Source: Ferrimonas marina (GTDB lineage Bacteria; Pseudomonadota; Gammaproteobacteria; Enterobacterales; Shewanellaceae). Taken from it: a stretch of DNA of 64,000 nucleotides. The stretch covers positions 236,420-300,419 of the forward strand of contig NZ_FQXG01000008.1 in NCBI RefSeq assembly GCF_900129905.1. The letters are read 5' to 3'. A program made the translations under genes and the position numbers. The stretch's first letter is position 1. Every line of letters begins with the position of its first letter. Positions 16,927 to 28,976 of this stretch are shown here, in pieces. The notes under the pieces were generated by a model. That model worked only from the letters and a program-made list of their open reading frames with translations, was not told the origin of the DNA and did no database searches.

Positions 16927-17415
16927 TTGAATCTAGACAAAGCACATAAAATTGAAGAAATTCTTAACACTGATTTCAAACATGAAGAATTCCTTCTAGA
17001 AAGCTATGATGAAGCCAAAAAGTATATAAATGATTTTGATTGGCATAAGGGCATTAAAGATACTTTCGTTGGAATGTGCTTTGATGGGATTTTATGTGTG
17101 TTCCTATTTGACTGCGAGCTTACAATTGAAAAAGAGCTCGAGGGCGATAATTTTGTTTGGGTGATAGTGGGTGATTTACCCCCAGCTTATATAACGTCAG
17201 AGAATGCTCCTAATCCAGCTTGTGCATTAGATGGCTACGTAGGTGCAATGCTAGAGTGGGTCAAGGCAGCAGCTTCTGGTGATACAGTTGATGATCTTAT
17301 TCCAGTAAACGTTCCTGCTAATCCTGAGAACTCCGAGTTGTTAAAACGAAGGCTGGACTTTATAGATAAAGAGATTCTTAGTGCTGCAGAGTACAAAGAA
17401 GACTTACGAGCATAG
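16927..17415 (+). CDS. Cassette-borne hypothetical protein, 162 aa, AT-rich
   Basis: The reading frame begins at TTG 16927, 17 bases after attC, in the position of a second cassette gene. Base composition is far more AT-rich than anything else in the window, indicating recent acquisition. The protein is acidic and soluble, with a compact conserved-looking block WVIVGDLPPAYI and ACALDGYVGAMLEWV (about 77-115). I do not recognise a function. The gene ends GCATAG, near the R'' box (ACATAAC) expected from the left TTATGT core. The rest of its attC is missing and repeat D begins shortly after. Confidence 0.7.
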   Translation: MNLDKAHKIEEILNTDFKHEEFLLESYDEAKKYINDFDWHKGIKDTFVGMCFDGILCVFLFDCELTIEKELEGDNFVWVIVGDLPPAYITSENAPNPACALDGYVGAMLEWVKAAASGDTVDDLIPVNVPANPENSELLKRRLDFIDKEILSAAEYKEDLRA

Positions 17416-17431
17416 TGAGACCAAAGGCAGA

Positions 17432-17470
17432 GACCAAAGGGGTCAGAGTGGATTGAAATCACCTCAATGG
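17432..17470 (+). repeat. Short intergenic repeat, copy D
   Basis: Core CCAAAGGGGTCAGAGTGGAT, followed by TTGAAATCACCTCAA. It lies 16 bases after the second cassette gene, where the attC should be, and marks the right end of the foreign stretch. A short direct repeat AGACCAAAGG immediately precedes it. Confidence 0.65.
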
Positions 17471-17506
17471 CTGGTTTGGGGCGAAAATGGCCTCTTTGTG
17501 CTCAGT

Positions 17507-18154
17507 TCAGAGGTCGATATCAGTCAGTGGGGTTAGCCCCTGTCGACAGTCTTGACCGTAGGCCTCGGCAAAGGGGCGGTCAAAGCAGTGCAGAAAACCC
17601 TCAACCACATCCAGGTTAGCGATCTTACCCCGCATCCAGTCGGGCCAGTCCGAGGTGTCAGGGATGGGCTGCTTTTTAGCGATGCGGTCCCGCGCCGCGA
17701 TCAGCGCTGCTTTGTCTCGTTGCAAAAAGGCGATGTGGGCATCGGTAAAGGCGGCGTTATCCCAATAGGGATTGTCTTTGCCTTGCTCCAGGGCGCGTTG
17801 ACGGCGCAGGTAGGGCAGGGCAGCATCATCTTCACCACTCATCGCCAGCAGCTGCCCGGTGTGCATCAGCAAGATGGTGTAACGCTCGGCACGCTCTGGA
17901 TGTGTCTCGACGTAGGCCACCAGCAGTTGTGCCGCCTGGCTATAGCAGCCTCTGTCGTAATAGCGACGCCAGCCCTGGTCTGGTGTTTGGTCAAATGCCT
18001 TGAACGACAGGGTCATCTGCTGGCTCAACTCGGCATCAGTCAGCTCGACGTCAGTTAGGTTGCACTCGGCTGCGGCCAAGGGCGCCAGCAGTAAAAGCAA
18101 TAACCCCGCTAGTCCTTTCGCCCTTAAACCTTGCTGTCCCTGCACTGCGCTCAT
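17507..18154 (-). CDS. Secreted hypothetical protein with TPR-like helices
   Basis: ATG 18154 gives 215 aa with a clear signal peptide (KGLAGLLLLLLAPLAAAEC, cleavage near residue 30). The frame continues upstream to 18394, but that part overlaps the FMO gene and is not protein-like. The mature part is helical with repeat-like units (YDRGCYSQAAQLLVAYVETHP, then tally-type helices), suggesting a tetratricopeptide-like periplasmic protein. Cysteines could form disulfides. It lies 34 bases downstream of the FMO gene on the same strand. No function can be assigned. Confidence 0.75.
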   Translation of the reverse strand: MSAVQGQQGLRAKGLAGLLLLLLAPLAAAECNLTDVELTDAELSQQMTLSFKAFDQTPDQGWRRYYDRGCYSQAAQLLVAYVETHPERAERYTILLMHTGQLLAMSGEDDAALPYLRRQRALEQGKDNPYWDNAAFTDAHIAFLQRDKAALIAARDRIAKKQPIPDTSDWPDWMRGKIANLDVVEGFLHCFDRPFAEAYGQDCRQGLTPLTDIDL

Positions 18155-18188
18155 CGTTTTGTTCTCATATTTGAACCACCGCTTTCCA

Positions 18189-19613
18189 TTAGCTGGGTGT
18201 CTGGGCCGTTGAGCTTGCTCGCTTGCGGCCCAGCTGCCAGGCCTTACGCAGGTTGTAGGAGTACTCCGGGCAGTCCGCCTGGATGGTGTGGCTGGGGGAG
18301 GGCAGATAGCCCTCGGCCGCCTCAGCATCCTGAGCCGCGGTCTCCTTGGCCAGCTTGGCACCGTCCGGCAGGGCCACCTCGCCGATAAGCACATCAGCCA
18401 GAAACTCCGATTGCAGCTCAGCGATGGGCATTAACGCACATACCGGCTGGATTAGGCCGATAAAGGCCAGATCCTGACGCTGGGGCGGGAAGATCCGATG
18501 CCAAAGCGGGAAGCGGTTGCCCTGGGGCGTCAGCTCCGGCTGGTCAAAGAAGGGGAAGCGAATGTCGTAGCCGGTGGCGCAGATGATGGCGTCTACCTGC
18601 TCCTGCTGGCCATCCTCGAAGGTGACGGTGTGGCCATTCAGCTGCGTAATCTCACCCCGGGCCAGCACATCGCCGTGGGTGAGGCGGTGGTAGATCTCCT
18701 GGGATACCGTGGGGTGGTGCTGACTCAGTCGCCCCTTCGGAGGCTTCATCCCCATCCGTTGTGGGGAGCCCGCCAGCAGTGAAATGAGGCCCTGGTGTAC
18801 CCGGTCGCGCACCGCCAAACGAAAACGCCGCGGCAAGGTCTCCCGCACCAGGCGCTCCCACAGTGAGGGTGGCTTCATCGGGTGGCGGACAAACTTGTCC
18901 TGGGCCAGGTTGCCAAACAGCTTGGGCAGTACCCAGACACCGGAGCGCTGGGACAGCAGCACCTTTTTTGCCCCTTGTCCGGTTCGGCCCAGCTCGCAGG
19001 CGATGTCCATGGCGGAGTTGCCGGAGCCCACCACGACGACGGTTTTATCGCGCAGATCCAGCGGCTCGGTCACATCCACATAGTGGTGGGCGTGGATCAG
19101 CTCGCCATCAAACTGACCAGAAAACTCAGGCAGGCGGGGTGACCAGTGATGGCCATTGGCCACCACCAAAAAATCAAAGTCCTGGGTTTGTTCGCCCTCG
19201 GCGCAATGGAGGGTTAACTGCCAGCCACCCTCGGGCATTGGGGCGCAGTGGCGCACCTCGGTATTGAACTGGATAAGCGGGAGCAGCTGGAACTGCTCAG
19301 CGTAGCGCTCGAACTCTTCCAGTATCTGCCAGTGGGGTGGGTACTCCGCCATCTCCTCTTTGAAGGGGAAGTCGGACAGCTGCATCATCCGCTTGGAGGT
19401 GTTGATGTGCAGCGAGCGGTAACAGGTGGAGGCGCCGTTGTCGTTGTTGAAGCGCCAGATCCCCCCGAGGGCGCTGCCTTTTTCGAACACGCTGACCGAC
19501 AAGCCGTGTTGCTTAAGCACCTTGGCGGCAACGAGGCCGCTGATCCCGGCACCGATGATGGCAATACGCTGAGGGCGAAGGGGCATGGTTCCATCCTGGA
19601 GTGAATGCGTCAT
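18189..19613 (-). CDS. Flavin-containing monooxygenase
   Basis: The enzyme is an FAD- and NADPH-dependent monooxygenase of the FMO/Baeyer-Villiger group, 474 aa. The FAD-binding GAGISG is near residue 20, the NADPH-binding GSGNSA near 200, and the FMO fingerprint FxGxxxHxxxY is seen as FSGQFDGELIHAHHY (about 165-179). A second ATG at codon 10 (MPLRPQRIAIIG) is equally plausible as start. Substrate is unknown; soft nucleophiles such as amines or sulfides are typical. It has no pathway partners beside it. Confidence 0.88.
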   Translation of the reverse strand: MTHSLQDGTMPLRPQRIAIIGAGISGLVAAKVLKQHGLSVSVFEKGSALGGIWRFNNDNGASTCYRSLHINTSKRMMQLSDFPFKEEMAEYPPHWQILEEFERYAEQFQLLPLIQFNTEVRHCAPMPEGGWQLTLHCAEGEQTQDFDFLVVANGHHWSPRLPEFSGQFDGELIHAHHYVDVTEPLDLRDKTVVVVGSGNSAMDIACELGRTGQGAKKVLLSQRSGVWVLPKLFGNLAQDKFVRHPMKPPSLWERLVRETLPRRFRLAVRDRVHQGLISLLAGSPQRMGMKPPKGRLSQHHPTVSQEIYHRLTHGDVLARGEITQLNGHTVTFEDGQQEQVDAIICATGYDIRFPFFDQPELTPQGNRFPLWHRIFPPQRQDLAFIGLIQPVCALMPIAELQSEFLADVLIGEVALPDGAKLAKETAAQDAEAAEGYLPSPSHTIQADCPEYSYNLRKAWQLGRKRASSTAQTPS

Positions 19614-19644
19614 GCCCCATCATGGCGGCGAGGGAATTTGCTTG

Positions 19645-20403
19645 TCAATCCAGCCCGTAGCGACCGTGCACCTCACGGTACTGATCCACCCACAAAGCAG
19701 TGGCACCGCAGATCGCCACCGGCATCAGCACCAGGTTCACCAGTGGGATCATCGCCATGATGGCAGCGGCCGCGCCAAAGCTGAAGCTGCGCCAGCGCTG
19801 CATCTGCAGTGCGCCACGCATCCGGTCGAACGGCACCTTATGGTTGTCGAACGGGTAATCCAGGTACTGGATCGCCATCATCCAGGCGGTGAAGCCAAAC
19901 CAGAGGATGGGGCCGATACCCGGCACAAACAGCAGGATGATCAGAAACACCAGGGCCCGGGGCAGGTAGTACCACAGCTTGGTCCATTCCCGGCCTATCA
20001 AGCGCGGGGTGTCTTTGACCAGGTCCAACACGCCACCGGTGTCCATGGGTTTCCCCGTAAGTGATTTCTCCACCTGCTCTGCCAATAGCCCGTTAAAGGG
20101 GGCGGCGATGAAGTTCATAATGGCGCTGAAAGTGAACGAGGCGGTCAGTAGCACGCTGATCACCGCCAGCGGCCATAACAGGAAATCGAGCCAGCTGAGA
20201 AAATCCGGCAGCCAGTCCATTAACTGGCCGATCCACACCTGCATCCGCTGGAACAGGAAATAGAAGGCGGTGGAGAACAGCAGCAGGTTGACGGTCAGCG
20301 GCAGCACCACGAAGCGACGCAGGCCGGGCCGGCGGATCAGCTCAAATCCTTGCAGAAAGTATTCAACGCCGCTTTTCTGCTCCGGCGTAGGGGAAGAATT
20401 CAT
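19645..20403 (-). CDS. cysZ: Sulfate transporter CysZ
   Basis: CysZ is an inner-membrane protein that helps import sulfate for cysteine synthesis. It is 252 aa with four long hydrophobic stretches (about 30-52, 72-97, 148-175 and 210-232). The CysZ N-terminal pattern SGVEYFLQGFELIRRPGLRR and the C-terminal RMRGALQMQRWRSFSFGAA-type loop are visible. Presence beside zipA/ligA is the common gammaproteobacterial order (cysZ, smc, zipA, ligA). Confidence 0.93.
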   Translation of the reverse strand: MNSSPTPEQKSGVEYFLQGFELIRRPGLRRFVVLPLTVNLLLFSTAFYFLFQRMQVWIGQLMDWLPDFLSWLDFLLWPLAVISVLLTASFTFSAIMNFIAAPFNGLLAEQVEKSLTGKPMDTGGVLDLVKDTPRLIGREWTKLWYYLPRALVFLIILLFVPGIGPILWFGFTAWMMAIQYLDYPFDNHKVPFDRMRGALQMQRWRSFSFGAAAAIMAMIPLVNLVLMPVAICGATALWVDQYREVHGRYGLD

Positions 20404-20669
20404 CGCAGATCCACATTCTGTTGGTCAGGGTGTCGTTTTCCCTGGCATTGACTCGGCGCTCGAGCCCATTGTCAGGCCATCAGAGGTCAACTTGGCACGA
20501 ACACCTTGCTGAAAAGCCATCACAAACGGCTCCGTCAGCTCGAGAATTTCATTGTGTTGTGATCCCGGCCTCTAGGTCAACAAAGCGGGTATTTCAGGCT
20601 GTTACAAAACATTCCCGGCTTTGGTAAAGTGCCTGACTATTACCATCTTGTGAGACCCTGCTGCGCCCT

Positions 20670-23600
20670 ATGCGGCTGAAAATGATAAAACTGGCGGGCT
20701 TTAAATCCTTCGTGGATCCCACCAAAGTCCCCTTTCCCGATCAGATGACCGCCATCGTCGGCCCCAATGGCTGCGGCAAATCCAATGTGATTGATGCCGT
20801 ACGCTGGGTGCTGGGGGAGAGCAGTGCCAAGAATCTGCGCGGCGACGCCATGACCGACGTCATCTTCAACGGCTCCAGTGGTCGTAAGGCGGTGTCGGTG
20901 GCCAGCGTGGAGCTGGTGTTTGACAACAGCGAAGGGCGGCTGGACGGTCAGTACGGCAGCTACGCCGAGATCTCGGTTAAGCGTCAGGTCAACAGCGACG
21001 CCCAATCCACCTATTTCCTCAACGGCGCCAAGTGTCGCCGTCGCGACATCACCGATCTGTTCATGGGCACCGGCCTGGGCCCGCGCAGCTACGCCATCAT
21101 CGAGCAGGGCACCGTCTCCCGTCTGATTGAGTCCAAGCCCCAGGAGCTTCGGGTCTTTATCGAGGAGGCGGCGGGGATCTCCCGCTACAAGGAGCGCCGC
21201 CGCGAGACCGAGAATCGCATCCGTCATACCCGGGAGAACCTGGAGCGATTGGAGGATGTGCGCATCGAGCTGGGCAGCCAGATTGAGCGGCTGCGTCGCC
21301 AGGCGGATGCCGCCCGTCGCTATCGCGAACTCAAGGTGCAAGAGCGCACCCTGCATGGCGAGCTATTGGCACTGCGTTGGCGCGAGTTGTCGATGCAGAT
21401 GCAGGCGGTGGAGGAGAAGATCGCCGAGCTGGAGCAACAAAAGGCCCAGCAGGAGCACGCCTTTGCCGGTGATGACGCCACCCAAATTCAGCTTGAGCAG
21501 CAAAAATCCGATCTCAGCGCCGAGCTGGAGCAGTGCCAGCAGCGCCTGTTCCAGAGCAATGGCGCGGTCACCCGATTGGAGCAGCAGATCCTCCATGCCC
21601 GTCAACGCAGCCAGCAGCTGGATGATGAGGTGCGTCGCACCCAGGAGCAGTTGGAGGGCAGCGAACGCCAGCTCGGCGGTTTAGGCGATGAGCAATCCGA
21701 GCTGGAAGGTGCCCTGGCGGAGCTTGAGCCGGAGATCGAGGCGCTGGAGATGGCGCTGGAGGGGCTCAGCCTGGAGCTGGAGCAGCAGGAAGCCCAGCAA
21801 GATGAACTTGAACAGACCCGTGAGCGCTGCCGCAGCGAGCGGGAGAACGCCGACCGTCAGCGTCAGATCAGCCTGACCGAACTGGCCGGGCTGGGGCGTG
21901 AGCGCCAGCAGCTGGCCAGCCAGCAGCAACGACTAGCGGAGCAGCTGCAACAGTGGCAGTCCGACGATGGCGAGGCTCGCTTGGAGGCTCTGGCGGAAGC
22001 CCTGGCGCTGAGCCAGGAGGAGGCCGAACAGGCCCAGTTGGAGCTGGAGGAGTCCCAGCAAGCCCTGGAGCTGGCGGAAGCGCAGCGAGATAAGGCACGG
22101 GAGCAGCGACAGCAGGCCCAGCAGCTACGCAGCGCCGCCGAAAGCACCCTGGCCTCGCTGCAGACCCTGATTGCCGCGCGGGAGCAAGCGCTGCCGGCGC
22201 CCTTTGATCAACTGCCCCGGGCCTGGCAGCAGGTGCAGGTGGCACCGGCCTGGGCCGGAGCCGTAGAACAAGTCTTGGGGCGGTTACTGCAGTCGGTGGT
22301 CGGCGCAGAACAGCAAACCCTGCCCGAGGGCGTCAGCCGGCTAAGTGCCCACTCGGCCGAGCGTTCGTCGCAACGGGACTGGCCCTGCCTGCTGGACCAG
22401 ATCCAGGGACCGTTTAACTTCACCCCTTGGCTGTCCCACGTTTATTGTGCCGAGGATAAGGCACAGGCCAGGCAGTGGCTGAGCCAATGCCAGTCCCACG
22501 AGTCGGTGGTGTTGGCCGACGGCCGTTGGCTGGGGCCGGGTTTTGAGATTGCCGCCGGTCAGGCCGCTCAGCAGCCACTGACCGAACTGGTGCGTCAGCA
22601 GCAGCAAGCCGAAGCTGACCGTGACCGCTGGGTGGAAGCCGAGAGCGAAGCAGCGCAGGCGCTCGATGACGCCCAGAGCGGCTTGGAGCAGGCCAAGAAC
22701 AACGTGAACCAGGCCCGCCAGCAGGCCACCAGCGCCCGTGAGCGGGCACTGACCGACGCCGGGGCGCACCAGCGTCTGGCGGAGCAGCTGCAACAACAGG
22801 GTCAGCAGCGGGAACTGCTCGAGCAGCAACAAGAGGAGCTGGTGATGCGCCTCGAGGAGCTGGAGCAGCGCGGCTATGGCCTGGAGGAGCAGCTTGAGGA
22901 GCTGGAGCAGCAGGCGGAGCAGGCCCAACTGGCTTTTGACCAGGCGGACCAGCAACGCCAGCAGCAGCGTGACCAGCTGCGCCAACAGCAGCAGCGTCAG
23001 GCCGAGCTGAACCAGCGCCTGCAGCAGATGCGATTACAGCAGCAGAGTCAGCAGGCCCGGTTGGACAGCATGGCGGATCGGCGCAGTCAGGCGCAGATGG
23101 CGGCGGAACAGTGGCAGGAACGCATCGCCCAGGCTCGCGAGGAGCGTGAGGGGCTGGCGGAGCCGCTGGCGGAGTTTGAGCTGTCGCTGGAGGAGGAGCT
23201 GGAGAGCCGTTCTGAACAGGAGCAGGTGCAGGCCCGGGTGCGTGATGCGCTGCAGGAGGTTAACCAGACCCTGTCCGGCATCAACGAAAACCAGCGCGAC
23301 CAGCAGGCCCGGATCCAGACCCTGGTCGATCAGATCAACCGACAGCAGCTAGAGTTTGAGGGCCTGCGGGTCCAGGCTCAGGGCCAACTCGACCTGCTGG
23401 CAGAATCGGAGATGCAGCTTAAAGGGATCCTGGAAACCCTAAGCCCAGAGGCGGCGGTGGCCCAGTGGAGCGCCGATCTGGAACGGGTCAAGGAGCGGAT
23501 CCGCCGTTTGGGCGCCATCAACATGGCGGCCATCGAGGAGTACGAGCAGCAGACCGAGCGAAAAGCCTACCTGGATGAGCAGAACGCCGATCTTACCCAG

Positions 23601-24125
23601 GCCCTGGAGGTACTGGAGGCGGCGATCCGCAAGATCGACCGGGAGACCCGCAGTCGCTTCAAGGAGACCTTCGATAAGGTCAATGCCGACCTCACCCATC
23701 TGTTCCCCAAGGTGTTCGGCGGCGGTAGTGCCTACCTGGAGCTGACCGACGATGATATGTTGGAGGCGGGGGTAACGATTATGGCGCGACCACCTGGTAA
23801 GAAAAACAGTACCATTCACCTGCTCTCCGGTGGTGAAAAGGCGCTGACCGCTTTATCATTGGTGTTTGCGATCTTCCGCCTCAATCCGGCACCCTTCTGC
23901 ATGTTGGATGAGGTGGACGCACCGCTGGACGATGCCAACGTAGGCCGCTTTTGTCGGCTGGTGAAAGAGATGTCGGAAACGGTCCAGTTTGTCTACATCA
24001 GCCACAACAAGGTCAGCATGGAGATGGCTGACCGCCTGACCGGGGTGACCATGCATGAGCCGGGGGTATCCCGGATCGTCGCCGTTGACATTGAAGAGGC
24101 CGCAGCGATGGCCAAAATCGGATAA
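20670..24125 (+). CDS. smc: Chromosome partition/segregation protein Smc
   Basis: This is a condensin-type ATPase that organises and segregates chromosomes. Length is 1151 aa. Walker A GPNGCGKSN (about 31-39) is at the N-terminus. A long glutamine-rich coiled coil (about 165-500 and 640-1000) flanks a hinge near 505-630. The C-terminal head has LSGGEKALTALSL and Walker B FCMLDEVDAPLDD. The coiled coil has many Q/E repeats and opposite-strand frames that are only shadows. The smc-zipA-ligA order with 20- and 49-base gaps is typical. No ScpA/ScpB is in the window. Confidence 0.97.
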   Translation: MRLKMIKLAGFKSFVDPTKVPFPDQMTAIVGPNGCGKSNVIDAVRWVLGESSAKNLRGDAMTDVIFNGSSGRKAVSVASVELVFDNSEGRLDGQYGSYAEISVKRQVNSDAQSTYFLNGAKCRRRDITDLFMGTGLGPRSYAIIEQGTVSRLIESKPQELRVFIEEAAGISRYKERRRETENRIRHTRENLERLEDVRIELGSQIERLRRQADAARRYRELKVQERTLHGELLALRWRELSMQMQAVEEKIAELEQQKAQQEHAFAGDDATQIQLEQQKSDLSAELEQCQQRLFQSNGAVTRLEQQILHARQRSQQLDDEVRRTQEQLEGSERQLGGLGDEQSELEGALAELEPEIEALEMALEGLSLELEQQEAQQDELEQTRERCRSERENADRQRQISLTELAGLGRERQQLASQQQRLAEQLQQWQSDDGEARLEALAEALALSQEEAEQAQLELEESQQALELAEAQRDKAREQRQQAQQLRSAAESTLASLQTLIAAREQALPAPFDQLPRAWQQVQVAPAWAGAVEQVLGRLLQSVVGAEQQTLPEGVSRLSAHSAERSSQRDWPCLLDQIQGPFNFTPWLSHVYCAEDKAQARQWLSQCQSHESVVLADGRWLGPGFEIAAGQAAQQPLTELVRQQQQAEADRDRWVEAESEAAQALDDAQSGLEQAKNNVNQARQQATSARERALTDAGAHQRLAEQLQQQGQQRELLEQQQEELVMRLEELEQRGYGLEEQLEELEQQAEQAQLAFDQADQQRQQQRDQLRQQQQRQAELNQRLQQMRLQQQSQQARLDSMADRRSQAQMAAEQWQERIAQAREEREGLAEPLAEFELSLEEELESRSEQEQVQARVRDALQEVNQTLSGINENQRDQQARIQTLVDQINRQQLEFEGLRVQAQGQLDLLAESEMQLKGILETLSPEAAVAQWSADLERVKERIRRLGAINMAAIEEYEQQTERKAYLDEQNADLTQALEVLEAAIRKIDRETRSRFKETFDKVNADLTHLFPKVFGGGSAYLELTDDDMLEAGVTIMARPPGKKNSTIHLLSGGEKALTALSLVFAIFRLNPAPFCMLDEVDAPLDDANVGRFCRLVKEMSETVQFVYISHNKVSMEMADRLTGVTMHEPGVSRIVAVDIEEAAAMAKIG

Positions 24126-24145
24126 TTACAGGGTTTCGCACCATT

Positions 24146-27272
<3,127 letters not shown>

Positions 27273-27287
27273 CGGACTGACTCCAAC

Positions 27288-27316
27288 AAAAGGCCACGCA
27301 ATGCGTGGCCTTTTTT
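27288..27316 (+). terminator. Terminator of ligA
   Basis: AGGCCACGCA and TGCGTGGCCT form a 10-bp stem followed by six T, about 16 bases after the ligA stop. Confidence 0.92.
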
Positions 27317-27404
27317 GTGCCCGACGCTGTACCAGCTCGGTCGCAATCCGGGCCGGTTTCACCTAACCTAAGCCTGTGAAAATTCAGATGAAAGGAAAGG
27401 CTAC

Positions 27405-28226
27405 ATGGCGCAATTAACCATCGTAGGCTGTGGCTGGCTGGGGATGTCACTGGCGCAGCACCTGCAGGCCCAGGGCTGGCAGGTAAGCGGTTCCAGTCGC
27501 AACCCGGAGACCCTGGCAGAGCTGTCGTCGCTGGGCATCGCCAACAGTGCGCTGTCGCTGGATACCCAAGTCGAGTGTGCCGATCCCGAGGCCCTGTTCA
27601 ATGGCGAGACCCTGCTCATCAACGTGCCGCCAGGGCGGCAGAGCCAGGACAACAGTTATGCCGACCGCATCGCGCTGCTGTCGGAGTTAGCCTACCAGCA
27701 TGGCGTGCGTCAGGCGGTGTTTGTCAGCGCCACCTCGGTCTACCCCGATGACGCCGCCTGTTCGCTGATGGACGAGTCCGCGCCGCTGGCCCAGGGGCCA
27801 CGTGGTCAGGCGATGTGGCAGGCAGAGCAAGCGGTGAAGGCGCGATTTGAGCGGGTGATTATCCTGCGGGCCGCCGGCTTAGTGGGCGGCGAGCGCCACC
27901 CCGGACGTTTCCTCGCCGGGCGTCAGGGCCTGGCCGGGGCACAGTCGCCGGTCAACCTGGTGCATCGGGATGACGTCATCGGTGCCATTCAGTGTGTGTT
28001 GGAGCGCGGATGCTGGGGCGAGGTGTTCAACCTGTCCGCCCCCAACCATCCGACTCGAGAGGCGTTTTACCCGGCGGCGGCTCGGGCACTGGGATTGGCG
28101 GAGCCGAGCTTCGGTGACGAGGCCACTGAAGGCAAGCGGGTGGACGGCGGCAAGCTGGTACGACAGCTGGGCTTTCAATACCGCTACCCGGACCCTTTCC
28201 TGATGCCGCCCATGGGCCAGGACTGA
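27405..28226 (+). CDS. NAD(P)-binding SDR-type protein (YeeZ-like)
   Basis: The product is an extended-SDR/epimerase-like protein of 273 aa. The nucleotide-binding loop at the N-terminus is VGCGWLG (rather than GxxGxxG). VFVSATSVYP (about 105-114) contains the SDR Ser region, though a YxxxK catalytic pair is not evident. YeeZ-family members have this reduced layout and an unassigned substrate. It is cytoplasmic and monocistronic after the ligA terminator. AAAGG lies ahead of the ATG. Confidence 0.8.
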   Translation: MAQLTIVGCGWLGMSLAQHLQAQGWQVSGSSRNPETLAELSSLGIANSALSLDTQVECADPEALFNGETLLINVPPGRQSQDNSYADRIALLSELAYQHGVRQAVFVSATSVYPDDAACSLMDESAPLAQGPRGQAMWQAEQAVKARFERVIILRAAGLVGGERHPGRFLAGRQGLAGAQSPVNLVHRDDVIGAIQCVLERGCWGEVFNLSAPNHPTREAFYPAAARALGLAEPSFGDEATEGKRVDGGKLVRQLGFQYRYPDPFLMPPMGQD

Positions 28227-28274
28227 GCTCATGCCTAGGCTCAGGCTCAGGCTCAGGTCAGGCCAAGCCGAGAA

Positions 28275-28898
28275 TCAGGCGCTGCTGGGTTTTATGCTGT
28301 AGCAGCAGCGTTGTCCCTCGCTGAGCAGATGTTCGGTCCGATCCACCTGCCACTGGGGGGCCAGCAGCAATCGAAACAGCTCTAACTCACCCTGGCAGAA
28401 GCCCTGGCAGCGCTTAGCTGCGGCACAGATGGGGCAATGATCCTCAATCAGCAGCCAACCCTCTCCCTGCGGCTCCAACCGAGCCATGTACCCCTCCTGG
28501 TGACGCAAAGTCGCCAGTGCCTGCAGCCGCTCCTCGCCCTCTAACTGTCCTAATTCCGTTTGATACTGTTGCTGCTGTTGTGCCTGGCGGTGCAGTAATA
28601 AGGCGCTCATACCCTCGGTGCCCAGGGTGGCTTCCAGGCTATCGAGCAACTGCAGGGTGAGATCCGGATGTCGGTCGCCAAAGCGCTGATGGCCGGCTTC
28701 GGTTAAGAACCAATGGCGGGCAGGGCGGCCAGGGCCCTGGCTGCGGTCTTCAAACGCCACCAGGGTGTCCTGCTCCAGCCGCTTGAGGTGGCCGCGAGCG
28801 CCCATGGTGGTCATCGACAGGGCATCGGCGATGGGTTGCAGCGGAGTGGGGCCTTTCTGCTTTAATAGAAACAGGATTTTTTGTATGGCAGCGGACAT
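28275..28898 (-). CDS. SufR-like HTH regulator with cysteine cluster
   Basis: ATG 28898 gives 207 aa. The frame itself is open far upstream, but that part lies opposite the SIMPL gene. The N-terminal winged helix-turn-helix (about 1-75) contains TTMGARGHLKRLE and a basic wing GPGRPARHWFLT. The C-terminus has CPICAAAKRCQGFCQGELEL (about 155-174). Such closely spaced cysteines in SufR-type regulators bind an Fe-S cluster. A role in sensing iron or redox state is inferred. Divergent from the SIMPL gene with a 78-base gap, it probably controls that gene or itself. Confidence 0.8.
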   Translation of the reverse strand: MSAAIQKILFLLKQKGPTPLQPIADALSMTTMGARGHLKRLEQDTLVAFEDRSQGPGRPARHWFLTEAGHQRFGDRHPDLTLQLLDSLEATLGTEGMSALLLHRQAQQQQQYQTELGQLEGEERLQALATLRHQEGYMARLEPQGEGWLLIEDHCPICAAAKRCQGFCQGELELFRLLLAPQWQVDRTEHLLSEGQRCCYSIKPSSA

Positions 28899-28976
28899 GG
28901 TTTCCTCACAGGTTACCGAGCCATTGTTGCCCTGGTGTCGGGTTATTTCAACCATATACCTTATAAAAGGAATCGA

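Noticed and set aside
28226..28264. Short AGGCTC-type tandem run after the YeeZ-like gene
   Set aside because: Only three to four imperfect 6-mers; too short to claim as a functional repeat.
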